DNA from: Streptomyces sp. HUAS MG91
GTDB taxonomy: Bacteria; Actinomycetota; Actinomycetes; Streptomycetales; Streptomycetaceae
Assembly: GCF_040529335.1 (NCBI RefSeq)
Contig: NZ_CP159534.1
Coordinates: forward strand, 4,402,001 to 4,466,000
Direction: 5' to 3'
DNA: 64,000 nucleotides
The notes under the pieces are model-generated. The model was given only the letters and a program-made list of their open reading frames with translations, did not search any database and had not been told where the DNA came from. Both the position numbers and the translations under genes were made by a program. Below are positions 15,457-24,289 of the stretch, piece by piece; positions within the stretch are counted from its first letter, which is position 1; the number at the start of each line of letters is the position of its first letter.

Positions 15457-17421
15457 GTGACATCGGTCGTGTCCGGTATGGGTGCGGAGGTGGGTGCGCG
15501 CGCGGCGCGCTCCCGGGCCCTCGCCGTGCTGCGCATCCGCGGCAGGGCGACGGCGCTCGCCCTGCTGCCCGCGGCCGCCTCCGTGGTGCTGCTCGCGGGC
15601 GGCGCCACCGGCCATCTGACGGGCGGGGGCTGGGACGTCGCCCGGATCGTGGTCTCCGCGGTCGCGGTGGTCGTGCTGCTCGCCGCGGCGGGCGTCGCGC
15701 TCGTCGTCGCGCGGGCCCGCCCGGCGGTCAGCCCGACCGTGCCGATCGCCGAGGACACCGCTCCCGATCTTTACCGGCTGGTGCGCGACCTGGCCGACCG
15801 GCTCGACGTCCCGGCGCCGTCGGCGATAGCGCTCACCCCGGACTGCGACAGCTGGCTGGAGGACCGCACGCACCCCGCGCACGGCCCGCCCCGCCGCCGC
15901 GAGACACCCGCGGACCCTGCACAGCGGGCCGCCGCCCCGGTCGCGCCCGTCCTCGTGATCGGCTCCCCGTTCCTGTGGTGGATGCGGGTGGCCGAGCTGC
16001 GCGCCGTCCTCGCCCCGGTCGTCGCCGGTACGGGACCCTCGGCGCACCCCGACATAGCCGCCGCCCGGCGCTTCGTGCGCGGCCTGGACGCCGCCGTGGC
16101 GGTCGCCGCCGCGCCCGACCGCGGGCCGCTCGCCCGGAGCGTCCTGGGCGCCGTCGGCTGGGTCGCCCGGCAGATGCTGAGCGGATGCCGGATCCACGCC
16201 GCCGAGATGGAGCGCGGGGTCGCCGCGGCGGCCGCCGAGCGCGCACAGGCCGTGGACTACGGCCTGCGGATCGTCGCCCAGGAGCAGGTCGGACTCGCGT
16301 ACGCGGGCTGGGACCGTCTCCTCACCCGGGTCGCGCTGCCCGCCTGGCGGATGGGCCGCTGGCCGTCCCGGCTGGACGCGGGCGTGGTCGCGGCCCTGAC
16401 CGAGCTGTCCCGCCGCGACCGCCTGGCCGCGCAGAACGGGACGTTCGCGTCCCGGCTCGGCGAGCGCCCCGCCTGCGATCTGCTGGAGGAGCCCGGCACC
16501 GTCGACGAGGCGGCCTCGCTGCTCGCCGCCCGCCTCTTCCACGGCGGCCCCGCCGAGTCCGGCCCGGACTGGGCGCCGGTCGACTGGCAGGAGTATCCGG
16601 ACGAGGTCGTGGACCGGAAGTGGCGCACGGACGCCGCCCGTCTGCACCGGGTCCTCGACACCCTCGGCGTGGACAGCGGGTCCGCCTCCGCCGCGGCTCC
16701 GGAGGGCCCGACCCTGGCTCGGATCCTGGACCACCTGACGACGCCCACAGAGGCCCCACAGGCCCCACAGGCCCCACAGGCCCCACAGGCCCCACAGGCC
16801 CCACAGGCCCCACAGGCCCCACAGGCCCCTTCCGGCACCCCGGACGCCCCCGAGGCCCCGAACGCCCCGGACACCCGCCCTGAGGCCCCCCTGGCCCCGG
16901 CCGACCCGAACACCCCGGCCGCCTCGAACGCCCCGGCCGACCTCGAAGACCCCGCCGACCCCGAAGACCCGGTGGACCCCGTCGCCTTCGATCTAGACGA
17001 CCCCGAGGACACCACCCCCCGCCCCGAGGTGGAATCCCTCTCCGCGGGCCTCTCCGCCGAGCTGGCCCGCGAGGAGCAGGAGCGCCCGGCGCCGCCGGTC
17101 GCCCCGGCGGGACAGGGCCCGGACGGCGCGCTGTGGGACGAGGGCGCCCTCCCGCTCTTCCCGCTCCAGCCCCCGCGCACCGGCCGCGAGCTGCTGGCCG
17201 ACCACGTCACCGCGATGGTCTGCTGCGCCGCCGTGGACACGGCCGGCGCGACCCCGGGCCTGGACTGGCTGGACGGCCCGTCACTGCTGGTCGGCGGTGA
17301 GCGCGCGGCCGACCTCGCGCCCCGCGTGCTGAGCCTGGTCGAGGACGGCGACCCCGAGCCGCTCAAGGGCTGGCTGACCCGCCTCGGGATCCGGCCCGAG
17401 AAGCCCGTACGTCTGGTATGA
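15457..17421 (+). CDS. Membrane protein with inactive M48-like peptidase domain
   Basis: A 654-residue protein. Two hydrophobic helices lie at about 33-55 and 65-90. Residues about 105-350 follow the layout of M48 (HtpX/Ste24-like) peptidases, including LVIGSPFL and AELRAVLA directly before the catalytic helix. But the zinc motif HExxH is replaced by PVVAG at residues 187-191, and the downstream E-x-x-AD equivalent is also changed, so it should not bind zinc. Residues about 430-560 are a Pro/Ala/Asp linker that contains a nine-base tandem repeat encoding Ala-Pro-Gln. A folded tail of about 90 residues ends the protein. The GTG at 15457 is chosen; another GTG at 15469 is possible. The role is unknown; a scaffold or regulatory pseudo-enzyme is an inference. 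Confidence 0.7.
   Translation: MTSVVSGMGAEVGARAARSRALAVLRIRGRATALALLPAAASVVLLAGGATGHLTGGGWDVARIVVSAVAVVVLLAAAGVALVVARARPAVSPTVPIAEDTAPDLYRLVRDLADRLDVPAPSAIALTPDCDSWLEDRTHPAHGPPRRRETPADPAQRAAAPVAPVLVIGSPFLWWMRVAELRAVLAPVVAGTGPSAHPDIAAARRFVRGLDAAVAVAAAPDRGPLARSVLGAVGWVARQMLSGCRIHAAEMERGVAAAAAERAQAVDYGLRIVAQEQVGLAYAGWDRLLTRVALPAWRMGRWPSRLDAGVVAALTELSRRDRLAAQNGTFASRLGERPACDLLEEPGTVDEAASLLAARLFHGGPAESGPDWAPVDWQEYPDEVVDRKWRTDAARLHRVLDTLGVDSGSASAAAPEGPTLARILDHLTTPTEAPQAPQAPQAPQAPQAPQAPQAPQAPSGTPDAPEAPNAPDTRPEAPLAPADPNTPAASNAPADLEDPADPEDPVDPVAFDLDDPEDTTPRPEVESLSAGLSAELAREEQERPAPPVAPAGQGPDGALWDEGALPLFPLQPPRTGRELLADHVTAMVCCAAVDTAGATPGLDWLDGPSLLVGGERAADLAPRVLSLVEDGDPEPLKGWLTRLGIRPEKPVRLV
16752..16829 (+). 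repeat. Nine-base tandem repeat GGCCCCACA, eight copies
   Basis: Eight exact copies start every nine bases from 16752 to 16815, with a partial ninth. In frame they encode Ala-Pro-Gln repeats in the linker of the pseudo-peptidase. Perfect identity at DNA level points to recent slippage, so copy number probably varies between strains. Confidence 0.9.
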
Positions 17422-17654
17422 CCACATGCGTGCCGAAGCACGCCCCGGAGGGAATCGTTCCTGTCCCGTCAATTCACGACGAACGGTGACGGACCGCGTG
17501 CGTAATGTGATGTGCTGGGACCGGTCGCGGACACAACAGGCGGACGGGCGGGACGGCCGTGCGGAAGGACGCGACGAGCGGGCGTGACAGACAGGCGCGC
17601 GGAGCGGACCCGACATCCGCGCTCGGCTCGGGGGAGCGAGGGAGGGGAACACAC

Positions 17655-19205
17655 ATGGCGCTGGGTCCGGAGAGGGCGGAGCACCCCGAGGAGCGGGTCG
17701 GAGGCGGTGCCGTACCGCCCCCGCGCCCCCGCACCCGCCGCTGGGAGTCCGGCGCGATGGCACACGCCGTCAGCGACCCCTTCGGCCAGGGCCCGCTGCC
17801 CTGGCTGCGCGGCAGTGAGACCTACTTCGACGACACCGGCCAGGTCGTCCCCTGGTACGTCGACCTGGCGCAGCCCGGCTCCACGAACACCACGGCCATC
17901 CCGAGCCCGCGCACCAGCGGCCCCCGTACCGCCGACGACGTGCACCGCCAGATCAAGGGCTTCACCTCCACCGGCGCGGCCGCGCCCGGCGAGGCGATCG
18001 ACTTCCACATCACGGTCGACCCGCCCCAGCAGTTCAGCGTGGACATCTACCGGATCGGGCACTACGGCGGGGACGGCGCCTCCAAGATCACCACGAGCCC
18101 CCGGCTCTCCGGCATCGTCCAGCCCGCGCCGCTGTCGGTGGACCGCACGGTCTCCTGCCACCACTGGTGGCAGTCCTGGCGGCTGCAGATCCCGTCGTTC
18201 TGGAACGTCGGGGCGTACGTGGCGGTCCTGACCACCGCCGACGGCCACCGCTCGCACGTCCCGTTCACGGTGCGGGACAACCGCCCGGCTGATCTGCTCC
18301 TGCTGCTGCCGGACATCACCTGGCAGGCGTACAACCTGTACCCGGAGGACGGCCACACCGGCGCCAGCCTCTACCACGCGTGGGACGAGGAGGGCCGGCT
18401 GCTCGGCGAGAGCGAGGCCGCGATCACGGTCTCCTTCGACCGCCCGTACGCGGGCGCGGGTCTGCCCCTGCACGTCGGCCACGCGTACGACTTCATCCGC
18501 TGGGCGGAGCGCTACGGCTACGACCTGGCGTACGCCGACGCCCGCGACCTGCACGCGGGCCGGGTCGATCCGACGCGCTACCGCGGCCTGGTCTTCCCCG
18601 GCCACGACGAGTACTGGTCGGCGAACATGCGGCGTACGACCGAGCTGGCCCGCGAGCACGGCACGTCCCTGGTCTTCCTGTCGGCCAACACCATGTACTG
18701 GCAGGTGGAGCTGGGCCCGTCCGCGTCCGGCGTCCCGGACCGCCTGCTGACCTGCCGCAAGCGCCGCGGCCCGGGGAAGGCGGCGCTGTGGCGGGAGATC
18801 GACCGGCCCGAGCAGCAGCTCATGGGCATCCAGTACGCGGGCCGGGTCCCCGAACCGCACCCGATGGTCGTGCGGAACGCGGACCACTGGCTGTGGGAGG
18901 CGACGGGCGCGCACGAGGGCGACGAGATCGAGGGCCTGGTGGCCGGTGAGGCCGACCGCTACTTCCCGCGCACCGCCCTGCCCGACCACGAGGACCGGAT
19001 CCTCCTGGCGCACTCCCCCTACCGGGACGGCGACAAGGTCCGCCGGCACCAGGAGACCTCGCTGTACCGGGCCCCGTCCGGGTCGCTGGTCTTCGCGTCC
19101 GGGACGTTCGCCTGGTCCCCGGCCCTGGACCGCCCCGGGCACGTCGACCCCCGTATCCAGCGGGCGACGGCCAATCTCCTGGACCGCATCTGCAAACGGG
19201 ACTGA
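17655..19205 (+). CDS. N,N-dimethylformamidase large-subunit-like protein
   Basis: A 516-residue protein related to the large (beta) subunit of N,N-dimethylformamidase. Residues about 75-195 form a beta-rich, Ig-like region, and residues about 210-505 the amidase-like core, with LLLLLPDITWQAYN, FPGHDEYWS and FLSANTMYWQV motifs that are conserved in the family and include candidate Tyr/Glu iron ligands. No signal peptide is visible; the N-terminal 60 residues are polar and disordered. The ATG at 17655 has a good GGAGGGG signal; a frame from 17559 lacks one. It lies directly upstream of purC but is not overlapping. The true substrate is unknown; related actinobacterial proteins are annotated only by domain. 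Confidence 0.7.
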   Translation: MALGPERAEHPEERVGGGAVPPPRPRTRRWESGAMAHAVSDPFGQGPLPWLRGSETYFDDTGQVVPWYVDLAQPGSTNTTAIPSPRTSGPRTADDVHRQIKGFTSTGAAAPGEAIDFHITVDPPQQFSVDIYRIGHYGGDGASKITTSPRLSGIVQPAPLSVDRTVSCHHWWQSWRLQIPSFWNVGAYVAVLTTADGHRSHVPFTVRDNRPADLLLLLPDITWQAYNLYPEDGHTGASLYHAWDEEGRLLGESEAAITVSFDRPYAGAGLPLHVGHAYDFIRWAERYGYDLAYADARDLHAGRVDPTRYRGLVFPGHDEYWSANMRRTTELAREHGTSLVFLSANTMYWQVELGPSASGVPDRLLTCRKRRGPGKAALWREIDRPEQQLMGIQYAGRVPEPHPMVVRNADHWLWEATGAHEGDEIEGLVAGEADRYFPRTALPDHEDRILLAHSPYRDGDKVRRHQETSLYRAPSGSLVFASGTFAWSPALDRPGHVDPRIQRATANLLDRICKRD

Positions 19206-19295
19206 GGCCGGCTCCCCGAGCCGGACCCCTGGCCAAGGCCCACTCCCTCGTACGGGAGAATCAGAGGTACTTGTACAGAACCACGGGGAGGAACC

Positions 19296-20201
19296 GTGTC
19301 CGGATTCGTCGAAAAGCCCGAGCCGCTTCAGGTGCCGGGCCTGGTGCATCTCCACACCGGCAAGGTGCGGGACCTGTACCGCAACGAGGCGGGCGACCTC
19401 GTGATGGTCGCCACCGACCGCATCTCCGCCTACGACTGGGTGCTGCCCAGCCCCATCCCGGACAAGGGCAAGGTGCTCACCCAGCTCTCCCTGTGGTGGT
19501 TCGACCAGCTCAAGGACCTGATCCCGAACCACGTCCTGTCCACCGAGCTGCCCGAAGGCGCCCCCGCCGACTGGGCGGGCCGCACCCTCGTCTGCAAGAG
19601 CCTGGACATGGTCCCGGTCGAGGCGGTCGCCCGCGGCTATCTCACCGGCTCCGGCCTGGTCGAGTACAACGCGTCGCGCACGGTCTGCGGCCTCGCCCTC
19701 CCCGACGGCCTGGAGGACGGCTCGGAGCTGCCCGCCCCGATCTTCACGCCCGCCACCAAGGCCGAGGTCGGCGAGCACGACGAGAACGTGAGCTACGAGG
19801 AGGTGGCCCGCCAGGTCGGCGCGGAGACCGCGGCGCAGCTGCGCCAGGCGACCCTCGCCGTGTACAGCCGGGCCCGGGACATCGCGCGCGAGCGCGGGAT
19901 CATCCTGGCGGACACCAAGTTCGAGTTCGGCTTCGACAAGGACGGCACGCTGATCCTCGCCGACGAGGTGCTGACCCCGGACTCGTCCCGGTTCTGGCCG
20001 GCCGACCAGTGGCAGCCGGGCCGCGCCCAGCCCAGCTACGACAAGCAGTTCGTACGGGACTGGCTGACGTCGGAGGCGTCCGGCTGGGACCGCAGGAGCG
20101 AGACCCCGCCGCCGGCCCTCCCCGACGAGGTCGTCGCGGCGACCCGCGCCAAGTACATCGAGGCGTTCGAGCTGCTGACCGGCACGCCCTGGAGCCTGTG
20201 A
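19296..20201 (+). CDS. purC: SAICAR synthetase
   Basis: A 301-residue enzyme joining aspartate to CAIR with ATP in purine synthesis. TGKVRDLY near residue 22 is the ATP-binding N-terminal signature, ATDRISAYD follows near residue 44, and LADTKFEFG near residue 208 and DEVLTPDSSR near residue 226 are the two PROSITE-type family motifs. The length is typical of the longer bacterial/yeast-like form. GTG start with GGAGG 5-6 bases upstream. A strong terminator follows at 20204. Confidence 0.97.
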   Translation: MSGFVEKPEPLQVPGLVHLHTGKVRDLYRNEAGDLVMVATDRISAYDWVLPSPIPDKGKVLTQLSLWWFDQLKDLIPNHVLSTELPEGAPADWAGRTLVCKSLDMVPVEAVARGYLTGSGLVEYNASRTVCGLALPDGLEDGSELPAPIFTPATKAEVGEHDENVSYEEVARQVGAETAAQLRQATLAVYSRARDIARERGIILADTKFEFGFDKDGTLILADEVLTPDSSRFWPADQWQPGRAQPSYDKQFVRDWLTSEASGWDRRSETPPPALPDEVVAATRAKYIEAFELLTGTPWSL

Positions 20202-20203
20202 CG

Positions 20204-20238
20204 AAAGAACCCCGGTCCGAGAGGACCGGGGTTCTTTT
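20204..20238. terminator. Bidirectional terminator between purC and tRNA-Gly
   Basis: A perfect 15-bp stem (AAAGAACCCCGGTCC and complement) with a GAGA loop and a run of five T on the plus side and A on the other. It can end purC and the convergent tRNA-Gly transcript. Confidence 0.85.
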
Positions 20239-20243
20239 TCCGG

Positions 20244-20316
20244 AGCGAACGACGAGGTTCGAACTCGCGACCTCAACCTTGGCAAGGTTGCGCTCTACCA
20301 ACTGAGCTACGTTCGC
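20244..20316 (-). tRNA. tRNA-Gly(GCC), copy 1
   Basis: A 73-nt cloverleaf on the minus strand: acceptor GCGAACG/CGTTCGC, D-arm GCTC/GAGC, anticodon stem CAACC/GGTTG with loop TTGCCAA (anticodon GCC), and T-loop TTCGAAC. Discriminator T; CCA not encoded. It is identical to the gene at 24138-24210. Confidence 0.95.
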
Positions 20317-20362
20317 AAAGCGCCGCTTTCGCGGTGCTCCGTGCGCCGAAGCGCGACGCCAA

Positions 20363-20971
20363 CTATACCCAACCCCGCTCGCGTGCGAGACGCGCCGCCG
20401 CGTGCCGGTTCTCCACCCCCAGCTTGGAGACGGCCGACGACAGATAGTTGCGGACCGTCCCCTGGGACAGGGCGGCCCGCTCGGCGATCTCCGCGACCGG
20501 TGCCCCGCCCGCCGCCAGCTCCAGCACCTCTGCCTCGCGCGCGGTCAGCGGGGAGTCGCCGGAGGAGATCGCGTCGGCGGCCAACTCCGGGTCCACATAG
20601 CGGTTTCCGGCGTGCACGGTCCGGATGATCTCGGCGAGCTGCTGGGCGCTCACGGTCTTCGGCACGAAGCCGCGCACCCCGGCGGCGAGCGCCCGCTTGA
20701 GGTGCCCGGGACGCCCGTGACTGGTCACGATCATGGTGCGGCAGCCGGGCAGCTCCGACCTGATCGATGTGGCCACACTCACACCGTCGGCGCCGGGCAT
20801 CTGCAGATCGAGCACGGCGATGTCCGGTCGGTGCGCCCGCGCCATGGCCAGCGCCTCGGGCCCGGTCGCGGCCTCGGCGACCACCACCAGGTCGTCCTCC
20901 AGCGCGAGGAGGGCGGCCAGCGCGCCCCGGATCAGGTGCTCGTCGTCGGCGAGCAGGACGCGTACGGTCAT
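20363..20971 (-). CDS. LuxR-type response regulator
   Basis: A 202-residue NarL-family regulator. The receiver domain (1-120) has the acidic pair DD near residue 9, phosphoacceptor Asp in VLDLQMPG near residue 53, the Thr/Ser position in VTSHG and Lys in VPKTV. The C-terminal helix-turn-helix (about 140-200) starts at LTAREAEVLEL and contains GTVRNYLSSAVSKLG. Its ATG overlaps the stop of the sensor kinase gene by 4 bases. With the kinase and the ABC genes it forms one minus-strand unit (20363-23998) and probably controls the transporter. Confidence 0.9.
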   Translation of the reverse strand: MTVRVLLADDEHLIRGALAALLALEDDLVVVAEAATGPEALAMARAHRPDIAVLDLQMPGADGVSVATSIRSELPGCRTMIVTSHGRPGHLKRALAAGVRGFVPKTVSAQQLAEIIRTVHAGNRYVDPELAADAISSGDSPLTAREAEVLELAAGGAPVAEIAERAALSQGTVRNYLSSAVSKLGVENRHAAARLARERGWV

Positions 20972-22218
20972 CGGGCGCTCTCCCGCTCCTTGTGTACGGA
21001 GTCGTGGCCGGCGGTCCCGGGCAGCGGTACGCGCGCCCGTACCTGGAACACGCCCTTGCGGACCCTGCCCGCCGCCAACTCGCCGTCCAGGACGGCGAGC
21101 CGCTCCCGCAGCCCGGCGAGTCCGGAGCCGGACCCGGTCTCCGCGCCGTCGCCGGCCCCGTCGTTCTCCACGGTCAGCACCACGTCCTCCGCTCCGGTCC
21201 CCAGTTCTATCCGGCAGGTCTTGGCGTCCCCGTGCCGCAGCACATTGGTCGTCGCCTCCCGCACCACCCAGCCCAGCGCCGCCTGCACCGCGTCGGGCAG
21301 CCCGGCCGCCGACCCGGTCACCGTGCAGGTGATCCCGGCGGCGTCCAGCACTCCGCGCGCACCGGCCAGCTCGACCGTGAGATCGGCCTCGCGATATCCC
21401 CGTACGACATCGCGCACCTCCTTCTGCGACTCTCGCGCGATGCGCTGCACCTCGACCATCTGCGCGACGGCGGCCTCGGTCCGGCCGCGCCGGGCGAGCT
21501 GGACCGCGAGCTCGCTCTTGAGGGCGACGACGGAGAGGTTGCGGCCCATGACGTCGTGCAGATCGCGGCCGAAACGCAGCCGCTCCTCGGCGACGGCGAG
21601 CAGCGCCTTGGTCTCGCGGGCCCGCTCGGACTCCCACATGACGGAGAGGTTCCAGGCGCTGCACCGGTAGGAGCCGAGCGCGAGCGCGGCGCCCAGGGCG
21701 AGGACCGCGGCCTCGGCGAACAGGCTCGTCGAGACGTTCCCGAGGGCGGCGCTGACCGCGAGGACGACCGCGATGACCACGGCCGACTCCCGGATGAACC
21801 GGCGGACCGGCACCATCAGCGAGTACGCCCCGCCGAAGGGCATCGGCGCGAACAGCAGCGGCATCGCGATCAGCCCGCTCCGGTTGCTGTCGGTGGCCAC
21901 GATGGCCGCGATCAGCGCGAACGCGACGACGGTGAGGGCCCCCGCGACGACCGTCAGGGCCCGGGGCACCGTCCCGCGCCCGAGGTACTGGTCGAGGGCG
22001 AGGCCGGTGTGCCGGCCGGCGACCAGGCACTGCGCGATGTTCACCACGACGAGCGCGATCCCGAGGGCGAACGCCGTCGGCTCGCCGCGCAGGCTCCCGG
22101 CGAGGCCGCTGCCCGACCAGGCGAGCAGGAACAGCCAGTTCACCGCCGCCAGCGTGAAGCGGCTCTGCCACTCCACCCGCTCGATCTTGCTGCGGTCCCG
22201 CCACCGAACCCGCGCCAC
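20968..22218 (-). CDS. Sensor histidine kinase (HisKA_3 type)
   Basis: A 416-residue membrane kinase, partner of the regulator at 20363. About six hydrophobic segments fill residues 20-190. The phosphoacceptor His lies in FGRDLHDVMGRNLS near residue 223. The HATPase region has NVLRHG (N box) near residue 337 and GSGLAGLRERL near residue 373. The GTG at 22218 is preceded by GGAGGAGC; a longer upstream frame is antisense noise. The lack of an extracytoplasmic sensor domain is typical of intramembrane-sensing kinases beside ABC exporters, which often respond to envelope stress; that role is inferred. Confidence 0.9.
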   Translation of the reverse strand: MARVRWRDRSKIERVEWQSRFTLAAVNWLFLLAWSGSGLAGSLRGEPTAFALGIALVVVNIAQCLVAGRHTGLALDQYLGRGTVPRALTVVAGALTVVAFALIAAIVATDSNRSGLIAMPLLFAPMPFGGAYSLMVPVRRFIRESAVVIAVVLAVSAALGNVSTSLFAEAAVLALGAALALGSYRCSAWNLSVMWESERARETKALLAVAEERLRFGRDLHDVMGRNLSVVALKSELAVQLARRGRTEAAVAQMVEVQRIARESQKEVRDVVRGYREADLTVELAGARGVLDAAGITCTVTGSAAGLPDAVQAALGWVVREATTNVLRHGDAKTCRIELGTGAEDVVLTVENDGAGDGAETGSGSGLAGLRERLAVLDGELAAGRVRKGVFQVRARVPLPGTAGHDSVHKERESAR

Positions 22219-22235
22219 CGAAGCTCCTCCTGCCG

Positions 22236-23015
22236 TCAACGCCGCGGTTCCCACCGGAACCGCTTCTGGACAGCAAACACCGCGATCCCGATCCAGGCCA
22301 CCGCCACGGCGACCGCCTTCAGGGCCTCCCCGCCGGACAGGGTGCCGCTCCAGCCGCCCCGTACGAGTGTGAGCGCCGACGTCAGCGGCAGGAACTCGCA
22401 CACGGCCGCGACCCGGTCCGGCAGCATCTCCAGCGGGACGGCCGCGCCGGAGCCGATCATCGACACCAGCAGCATCGGCATCGCGGCGACCTGCGCGCTC
22501 TCCACGCTGCGGCTGAACACCGTGGTGAGGGCGGCGAGCGCGACGCACAGCGGGATGCCCAACAGGACGCCGAGCAGCACCAGTTGCGGAGCATCGGGCG
22601 CCCCCGCGTCGAGCGCGACCGTGCACACGGCGGCCACCGCGGCGCACTGGACGAGCCCGATCACCACGGACGGCACCGCGGCCCCGGCGAGGATCTCCAG
22701 ATCGCGCAGCTCCCCGGTGCGCAGGCGCTTGAGGACGAGTTCCTCGCGCCGTGACGCGTAGACGCTGACCAGCGCGCTGTACACGGCGAAGAGCAGGGAG
22801 AACGCGATCGCCGAGGAGATCATGACGGTGCCGAGGTTCAGCCCGGCGTCCTTCAGGTTCCCCTTGTCCAACGACCGGGAGAGGCTGAGGGGCAGCACGA
22901 GCGGTACGAACACCGCGGTGAACAGCACGCCCTTGCTGCGTCCGATGAGGGTGAACTCGGCCCGTGCGAGCGAGGCGAGCCGCCCCGCGGAGGTCGTCGT
23001 CGCCACCGTGCTCAT
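22236..23015 (-). CDS. ABC-2 type exporter permease
   Basis: A 259-residue membrane protein with six hydrophobic helices. The first is around residues 28-48, then about 60-85, 110-135, 145-170, 175-200 and 230-252. This is the ABC-2/DrrB-type permease layout. The ATG overlaps the ATPase stop by 4 bases and the gene ends 17 bases before the kinase. No substrate can be read from sequence. It should form the membrane part of an exporter with the ATPase at 23012. Confidence 0.85.
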   Translation of the reverse strand: MSTVATTTSAGRLASLARAEFTLIGRSKGVLFTAVFVPLVLPLSLSRSLDKGNLKDAGLNLGTVMISSAIAFSLLFAVYSALVSVYASRREELVLKRLRTGELRDLEILAGAAVPSVVIGLVQCAAVAAVCTVALDAGAPDAPQLVLLGVLLGIPLCVALAALTTVFSRSVESAQVAAMPMLLVSMIGSGAAVPLEMLPDRVAAVCEFLPLTSALTLVRGGWSGTLSGGEALKAVAVAVAWIGIAVFAVQKRFRWEPRR

Positions 23016-23998
23016 GCCGCCATCTCCTTCTGCCGGGCCTCGCCCGTGCCGTCTTCCGTGCCGTCCTTCGCGTTCCGCGCGATCCGCAGGAACGCCTCTT
23101 CGAGGGAGGCGCCGCGGACGTCGAGCCGCCGCAGTTCGATTCCGGCGTCCCGGGCCCAGAGCAGCAGCCCGGTCGCGGCACGCTGGAGTTCGTCGGTGCG
23201 CAGCCGGACGATCCGGCCCTCGGTCTCGTGCCCGGTGATCCCGAGCGGAGCGAGCGGCGGCAGGTCGCCGAGGAGATATCCCTCGGGCAGTTCGAAGGAG
23301 ATGTGCGAGGGCTGGGCGGCGACGACCTCGTCGACGCGGCCCTCGGCGGCGATCCGCCCCTCGTGCAGGATCGCGAGCCGGTCGGCCAGGTCCTCGGCCT
23401 CTTCGAGGTAGTGCGTGGTCAGCAGCACGGTGGTGCCCTCGGCGCGCAGTGCGCGGACCAGTTCCCAGGTCTCCCGGCGCCCCTCGGCGTCGAGCCCGGT
23501 GGTGGGTTCGTCGAGGAAGAGCACCTCGGGGCGGCCGAGCAGGGCGAGCGCCAGGTCGAGGCGCCGCTTCTCGCCGCCCGACAGCTGCTTGACCCGGACC
23601 GTGCCGCGCCGCCCGCCGAGCCCGACCATCTCCAGGGCCTCCCCGACGGGCCGCGCCCCGCTGGTGCACCCGGCCCACATGCGGACGGTCTCGGTGACGG
23701 TCAGCTCGGAGGGGAAGCCGCCCTCCTGGAGCATCACGCCGATCCGCGGCCGCACCAGGTCCCGTTCGGTGTACGGGTCGTGGCCGAGGATCCGCACCCG
23801 GCCGCCGGCCGGTGCCGCGAGCCCTTCCAGGAGCTCCACGGTGGAGGTCTTGCCCGCGCCGTTGGTGCCGAGGAGGGCGAAGAGTTCGCCGCGGCCCACG
23901 GAGAAGCTCACTCCGCGCACCGCCTCGAAGGACCCCCGCTTGTCCCCGTACACGCGGCGCAGATCAGTGACGTCGATCACGCGCTCGTTGTTGGTCAT
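23012..23998 (-). CDS. ABC exporter ATP-binding protein (DrrA-type)
   Basis: A 328-residue ATPase. Walker A GTNGAGKTS near residue 44, Q-loop MLQEGG near residue 89, signature LSGGEKRRLDLA near residue 139, Walker B VLFLDEPTTGLDAEG near residue 160, and the H-switch in LLTTHYLEEAE near residue 194. A C-terminal DUF4162-like extension (about 225-310) is usual for drug and lipid exporters of this type. It is first in the minus-strand operon, so a promoter should lie between 24000 and 24100, next to a divergent-looking dyad. Confidence 0.92.
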   Translation of the reverse strand: MTNNERVIDVTDLRRVYGDKRGSFEAVRGVSFSVGRGELFALLGTNGAGKTSTVELLEGLAAPAGGRVRILGHDPYTERDLVRPRIGVMLQEGGFPSELTVTETVRMWAGCTSGARPVGEALEMVGLGGRRGTVRVKQLSGGEKRRLDLALALLGRPEVLFLDEPTTGLDAEGRRETWELVRALRAEGTTVLLTTHYLEEAEDLADRLAILHEGRIAAEGRVDEVVAAQPSHISFELPEGYLLGDLPPLAPLGITGHETEGRIVRLRTDELQRAATGLLLWARDAGIELRRLDVRGASLEEAFLRIARNAKDGTEDGTGEARQKEMAA

Positions 23999-24097
23999 GG
24001 TTCAAGCCTTCCGGCGGACGGGGCCGGGCGGCAGTGCGCGCTGTCATCGACGTTCATGACAAATGTCAGACGGCGTCGAGGGTGTGCCGGAAACGCC

Positions 24098-24130
24098 GAA
24101 GGCCCGGATCCCTGGGGGATCCGGGCCTTC
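24098..24130. terminator. Terminator downstream of second tRNA-Gly
   Basis: A 15-bp inverted repeat (GAAGGCCCGGATCCC and its complement) with a 3-nt loop lying 7 bases past the 3' end of the minus-strand tRNA-Gly at 24138. Confidence 0.75.
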
Positions 24131-24137
24131 GTACTGG

Positions 24138-24210
24138 AGCGAACGACGAGGTTCGAACTCGCGACCTCAACCTTGGCAAGGTTGCGCTCTACCAACTGAG
24201 CTACGTTCGC
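24138..24210 (-). tRNA. tRNA-Gly(GCC), copy 2
   Basis: 73 nt, identical to the gene at 20244-20316 through the whole cloverleaf, with anticodon GCC. The two copies flank the response regulator, kinase and ABC genes and have the same orientation. Confidence 0.95.
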
Positions 24211-24289
24211 ACTGCCTCCGACCGGCTTTCACCGATCGGCGCGAGCATCAGCCTACCGCACCCCGGAGGGCGGTCGGTACGCGATGCGG

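Noticed and set aside
16752..16829. Possible CRISPR or other direct-repeat array
   Set aside because: The units are nine bases with no spacers and stay in frame in a coding linker.
17469..20285. Very long minus-strand open frame of 938 codons opposite the dimethylformamidase-like gene and purC
   Set aside because: It is the high-GC antisense shadow of two well-supported genes; no domain, no ribosome-binding site, and its start lies inside a tRNA gene.
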